Source: Candidatus Binatia bacterium (lineage in GTDB: Bacteria > Desulfobacterota > Binatia > Bin18). From it: DNA of 56,136 nt. A model generated the notes under the pieces. The model searched no databases, was not told where the DNA came from, and saw nothing but the letters and a program-made list of their open reading frames with translations. Position 1 is the first letter of the stretch. Every line of letters starts with the position of its first letter. Of the stretch, positions 17,446-24,880 are shown in pieces. Position numbers and translations under genes: made by a program. The DNA is taken from NCBI GenBank assembly GCA_022826945.1, contig JAJDTY010000018.1, positions 1 to 56,136 on the forward strand. The letters run 5' to 3'.

Positions 17446-18819
17446 ATGGAAATTCCGCTGACCCAACATCTGGCTGCATTCTGTACCCGGCTCGATTACG
17501 ACAGCCTGCCGGTCGAGGTGGTTGATCGGGCCAAATATTTCTTTCTCGACTATCTCGGCGTTGCGGTACGCGGCTCGCTGTCCGATTCCAGCCAGCCGCT
17601 CTACCGCCTGGCGGACATCTTGGCCCCGACTGGACGGGGAACGGTCCTGGGCCGGGCGGAGAAGGCGAACTTCCCGTATGCGGCCCTGGCCAACGGTACG
17701 TCCGCCCACAGCCTGGAACTGGACGACACCCATCAGGCCGGCTCGATTCATCTGGGCGTGTCGGTCTTTTCCGCGGCGCTCGCCGTAGCAGAGCAGGTGG
17801 GTGCGAGCGGCAAGGATTTTCTTACCGCTAGCGTGGTCGGCTTTGAGGTCGCGTCCCGGCTGGCCATGGCCCTTAAACCGACCGAGCACTACGGCCGCGG
17901 GTTCCACCCCACGGCGACCTGCGGCACCTTTGGCGCTGCGGCCAGCGCGGCCAAGCTGCTGGGTTTGAGTGAAGCCCAACTGCTATCCGCCCTCGGCATT
18001 GCCGGCAGTCAGTCCGCCGGGTCGATGGAGTTCCTGGCCGAGGGAGCCTGGACAAAACGCTTCCATCCGGGCTGGGCCGCGTTCAGCGGCGTTCATGCCG
18101 CCCTGCTGGCAAAAGAGGGATTCATCGGTCCGGGCACGATCCTCGAAGGACGGGACGGTTTTCTCAAAGCGTATGGGGTGCGGCCCGAGCCAGGCAAAAT
18201 CAGCGAGGGTCTGGGCGAGGATTTTCAGATTCTGCAAACCGCGGTCAAACCGCACGCCTGCTGCCGCTACACCCAGGCCCCTATTGATGCGGTGCTCAGC
18301 CTCGCACGGGAACACGATGTGCAACCCGAGCAGGTCGAGCGGGTCACCATCGGTATGCTCGAAACCGGTATTCCGGTGATCTGCGAGCCGGCCGAGCGCA
18401 AGTATCGTCCCGCGAATGTGGTTGAGGCCCAGTTCAGCCTGCCCTTTGGCGTTGCGGTGGCGCTGCTCAAACGGCGGGCCGGGCTGGATGAATTTTCCGA
18501 AGCCATGCTGGAAGATGCCGCAGTTGGTGCCCTCATGGCCAAGGTCGGGTATGAGCGTGACCTGGAACTGGAAAAAAACTATCCCAAGGAATGGCCGGCC
18601 TGGGCGCGCGTCGCCCTGGATACCGGACAGGAAGTCTCCGCCCTGGTGCGTTTCCCAAAAGGCGACCCGGAAAATCCGTTGTCGTGGGATGAGCTGACAG
18701 CGAAATACGCTGATCTCGCGACCGCGGTCTGGACGGACTCACGCGCCAGCCAAGTGTGCGAGGCGGTCCGGGCGCTTGAAGCTGAATCCGATCTGCGCAC
18801 TGTGACCCAAGAGCTGTAA
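17446..18819 (+). CDS. MmgE/PrpD family protein
   Basis: 457 aa, the full length of the MmgE/PrpD fold, whose characterised members are 2-methylcitrate dehydratase and related lyases. Typical segments are FFLDYLGVAVRGS near residue 35, ANGTSAHSLELDDTH near 85, ATCGTFGAAASAAKLLG near 155 and KPHACCRYTQAPIDAV near 268. The upstream neighbour is LLM 2 and the downstream neighbour LLM 3, all on one strand with gaps of 59 and 33 bp. No prpB or prpC is present, so the methylcitrate cycle is not supported; a related hydro-lyase or epimerase in a degradation pathway is more likely. The ATG at 17446 lies just after a G-rich repeat. Confidence 0.88.
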   Translation: MEIPLTQHLAAFCTRLDYDSLPVEVVDRAKYFFLDYLGVAVRGSLSDSSQPLYRLADILAPTGRGTVLGRAEKANFPYAALANGTSAHSLELDDTHQAGSIHLGVSVFSAALAVAEQVGASGKDFLTASVVGFEVASRLAMALKPTEHYGRGFHPTATCGTFGAAASAAKLLGLSEAQLLSALGIAGSQSAGSMEFLAEGAWTKRFHPGWAAFSGVHAALLAKEGFIGPGTILEGRDGFLKAYGVRPEPGKISEGLGEDFQILQTAVKPHACCRYTQAPIDAVLSLAREHDVQPEQVERVTIGMLETGIPVICEPAERKYRPANVVEAQFSLPFGVAVALLKRRAGLDEFSEAMLEDAAVGALMAKVGYERDLELEKNYPKEWPAWARVALDTGQEVSALVRFPKGDPENPLSWDELTAKYADLATAVWTDSRASQVCEAVRALEAESDLRTVTQEL

Positions 18820-18852
18820 TCGAAAGTGAGTATCGTACTGGAGGAATGAAGA

Positions 18853-19920
18853 ATGGACTACGGTTATGTGTTTCCTGGTGGGGTGCATGTCTATAAAGAC
18901 GTCATGCTGGCGGAAAAACGCGGCTATACGCATGCCTGGCTGTATGATTCCCAGATGTTGTTCAGCGATGTCTATGCGTCACTGGCTCTGTGCGCGGTGA
19001 ATACGAAAAAGATCAAGCTGGGGCCTGGGGTGACCAATCCGGCCTCGCGTATTGCCCCGGTCACGGCCGGTGCGATTGCGTCCATCAACGAACTGGCGCC
19101 CGGCCGGACCATCCTCGGGATCGGAACGGGGAATACGGCCCGGCGGACTCTGGGTATGCCCGCGGCCCGGCTGATAGACATGCGCGAGCACGTCGAGACC
19201 TGCCGCGACCTGTTGGCGGGCAAGACCACGCCCTACCAGGAGGGCCACCGTCGCCGCATGGTGAAGTTCCTCAACCCCAAGGGCGGCTGGATCAATATCA
19301 GGAAAAAAGTGCCGATTTATGTGGCGGCGAGTGGTCCCAAGACCTTGGAGATGGCCGGTGAAATTGCCGACGGCATTATTCTGTTTGGCGCCGTCAGCCC
19401 CAGCCTGATTGAGTTCGTGATGAATCACATCCGGACCGGAGCCGAGCGCGCCGGACGCAACCCGAAGCGGATTTACACGCTATGTATGACTGCCTTCCAT
19501 CTGACCAATAAGGGCGAGAAACTCGAAACCTCAAAAGTGCGGAAAGCCGTTGGGCCGTTTGTCTCGTCCTCCAGTAATATTTTTGCTTTTTCCTGTCCCA
19601 ACCCGAAGGACCTGCCGGCTGATGTACGAGACGACCTGATGGCTTTCAAAAACGCCTACCGGGCGCCCGAGGGTCCGATTGAGACCCGTCACCTCAAGCT
19701 CTACGCCGATTATCTGCAAGGCTTTAAGAAGGAGCACGAGCCGCTGGTCACGGAGAAGATGATTCGGGCCACCACGCTGACCGGTACCAAGGAAGAAGTG
19801 CTGGAATCGGTCCGGGCCATGAAGAAAGCCGGCATCAAACAGGTCGCGGTCCAGCCGGTGACGGATGCCCGCACAACCATTGACGCCTTCGCCCGGGCGG
19901 TGATTCGCAAGATGAAATAG
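18853..19920 (+). CDS. LLM class flavin-dependent oxidoreductase 3 (F420-type pattern)
   Basis: 355 aa luciferase-like fold. The pattern LGPGVTNPASRIAPVTAGAI near residue 58 and LGIGTGNTARRTLG near 95, with VPIYVAASGPKTLEMAGEIADG near 153, is typical of the methylenetetrahydromethanopterin-reductase-like branch. That branch often uses F420; this is family knowledge, not proof. The start has TGGAGGAAT 8 nt upstream. The gene follows the MmgE/PrpD gene by 33 bp and converges on a MaoC-like gene 21 bp away. LLM 5 at 39670 has a similar layout. Confidence 0.88.
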   Translation: MDYGYVFPGGVHVYKDVMLAEKRGYTHAWLYDSQMLFSDVYASLALCAVNTKKIKLGPGVTNPASRIAPVTAGAIASINELAPGRTILGIGTGNTARRTLGMPAARLIDMREHVETCRDLLAGKTTPYQEGHRRRMVKFLNPKGGWINIRKKVPIYVAASGPKTLEMAGEIADGIILFGAVSPSLIEFVMNHIRTGAERAGRNPKRIYTLCMTAFHLTNKGEKLETSKVRKAVGPFVSSSSNIFAFSCPNPKDLPADVRDDLMAFKNAYRAPEGPIETRHLKLYADYLQGFKKEHEPLVTEKMIRATTLTGTKEEVLESVRAMKKAGIKQVAVQPVTDARTTIDAFARAVIRKMK

Positions 19921-19940
19921 CGACCAGCGAGGAAGCGTAC

Positions 19941-20378
19941 CTATTGCTGCGAAGTGTACGGAACGAGCACCGCGGTGCCGGTAATGGCGCGCTCGCCATG
20001 CTCGTTCTCTACAACTAAATCGCAGTACACGGTCGGCACGCCGTCTTCCTCGTTTTTCTCGGTGATCATGCCCCACAGCGCAATCGTGTCGCCGTGGCGC
20101 ACGGGCGTGCGAAACGTCGTGTTCAGGCTGCGCAGCCGCCAGCCCACAAAAAAGTCTTTGAGCATCTGACAGAGATACGTGGTGCTCAAAGGGCCTGGAA
20201 TAATGGGCTTGGTCAGCCCGGCCTGCTCGGCATCCTTCTGGTGAAAGAAGAATTTGAGGCCGCTGATCTGGACCGCATCCGCATAGCGGAGCACCGTCTC
20301 CTTGGTCGGGGTTTTCCAGACCGGTCCGATCTCGTCGCCGATCTCGACGTCGTCAAAGGATTTTGGCTGCTGATTCAT
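19941..20378 (-). CDS. MaoC-like (hot-dog fold) dehydratase
   Basis: 145 aa, single hot-dog domain. The N-terminus SFDDVEIGDEIGPVWKTPT and the FFHQKDAEQAGLTKPIIPGPLS segment correspond to the part of MaoC/FAS1-type hydratases that carries catalytic Asp and His. Here the pattern reads H-x2-D rather than the canonical D-x4-H, so activity is uncertain; such single-domain proteins often work as one half of a heterodimer. The later VRHGDTIALWG strand also fits. It is 6 bp downstream of LLM 4 on the same strand, suggesting paired action. Likely role: hydration of an enoyl-CoA or enoyl thioester. Confidence 0.75.
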   Translation of the reverse strand: MNQQPKSFDDVEIGDEIGPVWKTPTKETVLRYADAVQISGLKFFFHQKDAEQAGLTKPIIPGPLSTTYLCQMLKDFFVGWRLRSLNTTFRTPVRHGDTIALWGMITEKNEEDGVPTVYCDLVVENEHGERAITGTAVLVPYTSQQ

Positions 20379-20384
20379 GGTGGC

Positions 20385-21329
20385 CTACCGGAAGGCGGGC
20401 ATGACTTCGTTAGCGAAAATCTTGAGCGTGGCAAGAAAATCATCCTGCGCCATATCGCTGAACATCATGGTAAACAGCGTCACGCCTTTTTTATTTTTCT
20501 CCTGCAATGCCTGAATGACGCCGTCCGGGTCGCCACACACGCCGCATCTATCGAGGTTGGCCAGCCGACCCAGGGTCTTTTTAGCCAGCGGATATTTCCG
20601 GTCAAAATCCGCTTTGTCTTTGCCTAGGGCAACCAGCGTCTGTTCGGAGATTTCAATCTCGTCCGGGTTGCGGTCGATGGTTTTGCAATGATCGGTAATC
20701 ACTGCCCACTTCTGCTCGATTTTATGGGCTGCGGCTGCCGGACAGTTCCAGCGGTCGGCGTGTTCGGCCACAATCTTGAGTCCCTTGCGCTCGGCCATGG
20801 CTCCGATCGTTATGGGCGGGTAGGGCTTCTGAATTGGTTTGGGGTTACAGTGCGCCTCCGCGATGGTGTAATGTTCGCCCGCATACGAGGCGGCGTCTTC
20901 GGTAAACATCTTCTTCATGATGACGACGCCTTCTCTCATCTGGTCCGCTCGGGTACCGCCGGACGGAAAGGGGTAGCCGTAGGCCTCATACTCCTCATTC
21001 ATCCAGCCGGCTCCCAGGCCGATTTCAACCCGGCCTTCGCTGATGTTATCCAGGCTGGCCGCCATCTTGGCCAGAAAGGCGGGGTTGCGATACGAGTTGC
21101 ACAGCACCAGACCGCCGACGCGGAGCGTGGTGGTGACCATGGCCATGGACGACATGACCGTCCAGCCCTCCAGGAAATCCACCTGGGTCATCCCGCGCGG
21201 CCACATGTGATCGGTAAACCAGATGGAGTGAAACCCGTACTCCTCGCAGGCCAGAGCCCGTTCCTTGAGCAACGGGAACGGCAGGCCGATTTGGGGCTGA
21301 AACAGACCAAATTGAATGGGACGGGCCAT
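20385..21329 (-). CDS. LLM class flavin-dependent oxidoreductase 4
   Basis: 314 aa luciferase-like fold. It has SIWFTDHMWPRGMTQVD near residue 37, LRVGGLVLCNSYRNPAFLAKM near 70, VEIGLGAGWMNEEYEAYGYP near 100 and PPITIGAMAERKGLKIVAEHAD near 172. The GAGW-x2-EYEAYG motif marks the F420-type LLM subgroup. It leads a two-gene minus-strand unit with the MaoC-like gene, 6 bp apart, and converges on LLM 3. The start at 21329 has AGGAGAACACC upstream. The 202-bp gap to the acyl-CoA dehydrogenase gene contains no further gene. Confidence 0.88.
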   Translation of the reverse strand: MARPIQFGLFQPQIGLPFPLLKERALACEEYGFHSIWFTDHMWPRGMTQVDFLEGWTVMSSMAMVTTTLRVGGLVLCNSYRNPAFLAKMAASLDNISEGRVEIGLGAGWMNEEYEAYGYPFPSGGTRADQMREGVVIMKKMFTEDAASYAGEHYTIAEAHCNPKPIQKPYPPITIGAMAERKGLKIVAEHADRWNCPAAAAHKIEQKWAVITDHCKTIDRNPDEIEISEQTLVALGKDKADFDRKYPLAKKTLGRLANLDRCGVCGDPDGVIQALQEKNKKGVTLFTMMFSDMAQDDFLATLKIFANEVMPAFR

Positions 21330-21531
21330 GGTGTTCTCCTCTCGTTTGCCAGGACGTGCGGTTGACGCGGGATCGCCTCTCCATAAGGCTTATTATCGTC
21401 TCGACCGCGTGCCGTCTATTGCCGTGGCGGTGGGGGCTTTACCTTGACAATCCTGAGGGCCACAGCCAAGATGCCAAAAACGCCCGAGACGCTACGGGCA
21501 TAATGTCCGGCGGTGCTGGAGTAAGACGGCT

Positions 21532-22680
21532 ATGGATTTTGAACTCACGCAAGAACAGACCATGATCCGCGACCTGTGTCGTGATTTCGCCAAAAAAGAG
21601 ATCGCCCCGTACGCGGACGAGTGGTCCGCTGAGGAGTATTTCCCGGCTGAGGTTTTTCACAAGCTCGCCGAGTTGCAGTTGATGGGGCTGCTCATCCCCG
21701 AAGAGTACGGCGGCTCCAACGCAGGCACCATGGGCATGGTCATGGCGATTGAGGAGTTGGGCAAGGTCGATCAGTCGATTGCCACGACCCTCCAGGCCCA
21801 TCTGACCATCGGCTCGCTGCCGTATTTGCACTTTGGTACGGAAGAACAAAAGAAAAAATGGTTGACTCCCCTGGCCAAGGGCGAACACCTCGGAGCCTTC
21901 GGTCTGACCGAACCCCAGGCCGGTTCGGATGCCGCTAACATCATGACCACGTCCCGTCTTGAGGGCGATGACTGGGTGGTGAATGGTACCAAGAGCTTTA
22001 TCTCCAACGCGGGTACGCCGCTGAGTTACGGCCTGGTCGCACTCACCACGAACGGCACCGGCGACAACGGCAAAAAACAATACAGCGCGCTGATTATTCC
22101 CAAAGGTGCCCCCGGTTATACGGTTGGCCAGCGGTATAAAAAAATAGGTTGGCATACGGTCGATACCCGAGAGCAGATTTTTGAGAACGTCCGCGTGCCG
22201 CGTGACCATCTCCTGGGCGAGCAGGGCTCGGGCTTTCGGGCGTTTTTGAAGACGCTCGAATGCGGGCGCATCTCCGTTGCCACGCTCGGTCTGTCGCTGG
22301 CCGAGGCCTGCCTGGATTTGTCGCTCAGACATGCCTTGGAGCGCAAAACCTTTGGCCAACCCCTGGCCTCTCATCAGGCCATCCAGTTCAAATTGGCCGA
22401 TATGGCCACCCAGGCCGAGATGGCGCGGCTGATGATCTACCGTGCGGCCACGCTGCGCGACGAGGGTAAGCCTTACGCCAAAGAGGCGGCTATGGCCAAG
22501 CTGGCCTCGTCTGAAATCGCAGTAAAGACGGCAGAGGAAGCCGTCCAGATTCACGGCGGGTATGGCTATATGCGCGAATCGCCCGTCTCCCGTTTCTATC
22601 TGGACTCAAAAATCCTCACCATTGGTGAAGGAACCAGCGAAGTGCAACGCATGGTGATTGCCCGCCAGTTGGGCTGTTAA
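21532..22680 (+). CDS. Acyl-CoA dehydrogenase
   Basis: 382 aa FAD enzyme that introduces an alpha,beta double bond into acyl-CoA. Typical features in order: N-terminal helical MDFELTQEQTMIRDLCRDF; LIPEEYGGSNAGT near residue 62; AFGLTEPQAGSDA near 122; KSFISNAG near 155; the QAIQFKLADMATQAEMARL helix; and C-terminal HGGYGYMRESPVSRFY with the catalytic Glu in IGEGTSEVQR. Full length and intact. It starts a plus-strand series with an SDR and a CoA-transferase, a set that fits CoA activation, dehydrogenation and later oxidation of an organic acid. Electron transfer flavoprotein genes are not in the window. Confidence 0.92.
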   Translation: MDFELTQEQTMIRDLCRDFAKKEIAPYADEWSAEEYFPAEVFHKLAELQLMGLLIPEEYGGSNAGTMGMVMAIEELGKVDQSIATTLQAHLTIGSLPYLHFGTEEQKKKWLTPLAKGEHLGAFGLTEPQAGSDAANIMTTSRLEGDDWVVNGTKSFISNAGTPLSYGLVALTTNGTGDNGKKQYSALIIPKGAPGYTVGQRYKKIGWHTVDTREQIFENVRVPRDHLLGEQGSGFRAFLKTLECGRISVATLGLSLAEACLDLSLRHALERKTFGQPLASHQAIQFKLADMATQAEMARLMIYRAATLRDEGKPYAKEAAMAKLASSEIAVKTAEEAVQIHGGYGYMRESPVSRFYLDSKILTIGEGTSEVQRMVIARQLGC

Positions 22681-22690
22681 GCGGAGATGA

Positions 22691-22734
22691 GGGGTTAGGG
22701 ATTCGGGACTCACTCCCCAACCCCCAGCCCCTAG
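22691..22734. repeat. G-rich dispersed repeat, inverted copy 3
   Basis: GGGGTTAGGGATTCGGGACT is followed by CTCCCCAACCCCCAGCCCCT, an imperfect inverted arrangement of the tract seen at 1189-1213 and 7572-7594. It fills most of the gap between the acyl-CoA dehydrogenase and SDR genes. Confidence 0.4.
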
Positions 22735-22744
22735 AGGATTCCTA

Positions 22745-23512
22745 ATGACTTCTCCATATTTTAATCTTTCCGGGAAAACGGCCATCATCACCGGCGGCAG
22801 TAAGGGGCTGGGTGAACAGATGGCCTACGCCCTGGCTGAGTCCGGGGCCGATGTGGCGCTCGTCAGCCGCACGCAGGCCGACCTCGATACCGTCTCGGCC
22901 GCTATCCATGCCGCCACCGGACGTCGGGTGATTGGCGTTGCCGCGAACGTCACCAAAGACGCCGAGATTCAAGCCATGGTACAAGCGGTCATGGCTGAGT
23001 TCGGTCGGATCGATATTCTGATTAACAACGCCGGTATCGGCGGGACGACCCCGGTACACGATCTGAGCGAAGAAGAATGGGATCGCTTCATGAACCTCAA
23101 CCTCAAGGGTCCGGTGCTGTGCTCCAAGCATGTTGGGGTCGAGATGGCCAAACGCAAGCAGGGCAATATCATTAATGTCTCTTCTCTGTTTTCGAAAATT
23201 GTCGCGCGCTATATGGCCGCCTACGGGGCGACCAAAGCGGCCCTGGTGTCTTTCACTCGTACCCTGGCGCTTGAATGGGCCCGGGATAATATCCGGGTAA
23301 ACGCCCTGTGTCCGGGCTATTTTGACACGCCGATGAACCACGAGTTCTGGGGGACCAAGGGTGGCAAAGGAATTATCAGCAAAATCCCGATGCAGCGGGT
23401 TGGTGACCCCAAGGAGCTCAAACCGGCGATTATCTTTCTGGCCTCAGACGCCAATACCTTCATGACCGGCACGACGCTCTTCGTTGATGGCGGGCATAGT
23501 TTGGTCGGGTAA
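22745..23512 (+). CDS. SDR family NAD(P)-dependent oxidoreductase 2
   Basis: 255 aa classical SDR. ITGGSKGLG near residue 16 binds the cofactor, followed by NNAGIGG near 95, Ser in NVSSLFSKI and YGATK near 160. The C-terminus ends MTGTTLFVDGGHSLVG. Ser-Arg after the second strand (LVSRTQADL) suggests NADP(H) preference. It follows acyl-CoA dehydrogenase by 64 bp and precedes a CoA-transferase by 27 bp. A 3-oxoacyl or gluconate-5-dehydrogenase-like reaction is plausible but not provable. No good ribosome site is visible before ATG. Confidence 0.9.
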   Translation: MTSPYFNLSGKTAIITGGSKGLGEQMAYALAESGADVALVSRTQADLDTVSAAIHAATGRRVIGVAANVTKDAEIQAMVQAVMAEFGRIDILINNAGIGGTTPVHDLSEEEWDRFMNLNLKGPVLCSKHVGVEMAKRKQGNIINVSSLFSKIVARYMAAYGATKAALVSFTRTLALEWARDNIRVNALCPGYFDTPMNHEFWGTKGGKGIISKIPMQRVGDPKELKPAIIFLASDANTFMTGTTLFVDGGHSLVG

Positions 23513-23539
23513 TGGGAGACAGAAACCGGGAGGTAAAGT

Positions 23540-24853
23540 ATGGCACCCTGGCAGCATACGTATAAGGATAAGCTCATCTCAGCCGAACAGGCCGCCGGCC
23601 TCGTCAAGTCGGACAGTCTAGTCCGGCTGCATATCGGCAAACCGCCCATCCCTATTCTGGACGCATTGGCGGCGCGGAATAGAGAGCTGGAACAGGTGAC
23701 CCTTATCCAGTGTTATCCACTGTACGAGCACCCCATCTGGAACGACGCCGTCTATGACGCCTCGTTCACTCGGATCGTCGATTATGTCGGGGCCGGCTGT
23801 CGGGAGGGCATGAAAAAACACTATGTGGATTTCATGCCGCTGGATTATCCCCAGTATGCCAAGCAGGCCGAACAGGGTCGGACCAATACCTGGAACTCCG
23901 ATATTTTCTTTGGCGTGATCTCACCGCCGGATGAAAAGGGCTATTGCAGCTTCGGTAACGCCCTCTGGTATAACAAGGACGTGGCCAGGGCGGCCAAGTG
24001 TTTTGTCGCGGAAGTTGACCCCGCCTGCATTCGGACCCACGGCGACAACTGGATCCATGTGTCTGAGATCGACTATCTGGTCGAAGAGACCAAGCCTTTT
24101 CCGTTTGGGACCCCCCCACCGCCAGACGAGGAACAGGGCACCTTAGAGGTTATTGGGGAATTCGCCTCAACCCTGATCAAGGACGGCGACACCGTCCAAA
24201 TGGGCATTGGCGCGATCTCCGAAGCCATTGGTCTGTTTCTGATGGACCGGAACGATCTGGGGATTCATAGCGAAATCATGACCGCCAGCCATGTTGAACT
24301 GGTCAAACGCGGCGTGGCGACCGGTAAATACAAATCGATGCATAAGGGCAAGGCGGTCGCGGCTATGGTCGTCGGTGGCGCGGACCTGGAATTCGTCAAT
24401 AACAACCCGGCCTTTGAGTTGTACAGCGTATTGTATACGAATTCCCTGTTGACCATCGCCGCCCAGAAGAGTCAGGTCGCGGTGAATAGCACCCTGTCAA
24501 TCGATCTGACCGGACAGGCCGCGGCCGAGTCGCTCGGCCCGCAAATGTACTCCGGTATCGGCGGGCAGATGACGTTTATGATGGGCTCGATGTACTCGGA
24601 GGGGGGGCGATCCATCATGGTGCTGCCGTCCACGGCGCGCCGAGGCTCACTGTCCCGTATTGTTCCCATGCTGGAGCCGGGGAGCACGCTGACCACGCCA
24701 CGCCAGTACACGGACTATGTGGTGACCGAGTTTGGCATGGTCAATCTTCAGGGCAAGACGCAACGCCAGCGCGCCGAGGCCCTGATCAGTATCGCGCATC
24801 CCGACTTTCAGCCCGAGCTGAAACGCGCGGCAAAGAAAATGTTCTGGCCCTAG
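23540..24853 (+). CDS. Acetyl-CoA hydrolase/transferase family (4-hydroxybutyrate CoA-transferase-like)
   Basis: 437 aa family I CoA-transferase. The N-terminal half begins with the LISAEQAAGLVKSDSLVRL pattern. The middle has DTVQMGIGAISEAIG near residue 216, followed by IHSEIMTASHVELVKRG, whose Glu corresponds to the catalytic glutamate that forms a covalent CoA thioester. The C-terminal SGIGGQMTFMMG and YVVTEFGMVNLQGKTQRQRAEALISIAHP segments close the family pattern. It probably activates or deactivates a short organic acid using acetyl-CoA. GGGAGG lies 8 nt before the ATG. A strong terminator-like hairpin follows 71 bp after the stop, so it is probably the last gene of the 21.5-24.9 kb operon. 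Confidence 0.9.
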   Translation: MAPWQHTYKDKLISAEQAAGLVKSDSLVRLHIGKPPIPILDALAARNRELEQVTLIQCYPLYEHPIWNDAVYDASFTRIVDYVGAGCREGMKKHYVDFMPLDYPQYAKQAEQGRTNTWNSDIFFGVISPPDEKGYCSFGNALWYNKDVARAAKCFVAEVDPACIRTHGDNWIHVSEIDYLVEETKPFPFGTPPPPDEEQGTLEVIGEFASTLIKDGDTVQMGIGAISEAIGLFLMDRNDLGIHSEIMTASHVELVKRGVATGKYKSMHKGKAVAAMVVGGADLEFVNNNPAFELYSVLYTNSLLTIAAQKSQVAVNSTLSIDLTGQAAAESLGPQMYSGIGGQMTFMMGSMYSEGGRSIMVLPSTARRGSLSRIVPMLEPGSTLTTPRQYTDYVVTEFGMVNLQGKTQRQRAEALISIAHPDFQPELKRAAKKMFWP

Positions 24854-24880
24854 GCCAAACGGCGGTCCGAAGGAGACACA

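Noticed and set aside
17446..18819. Methylcitrate cycle (prpBCD) locus
   Set aside because: The MmgE/PrpD-family gene stands without methylcitrate synthase or lyase genes.
21439..22554. 371-aa open frame antisense to acyl-CoA dehydrogenase
   Set aside because: The sense gene is a complete, recognisable acyl-CoA dehydrogenase.
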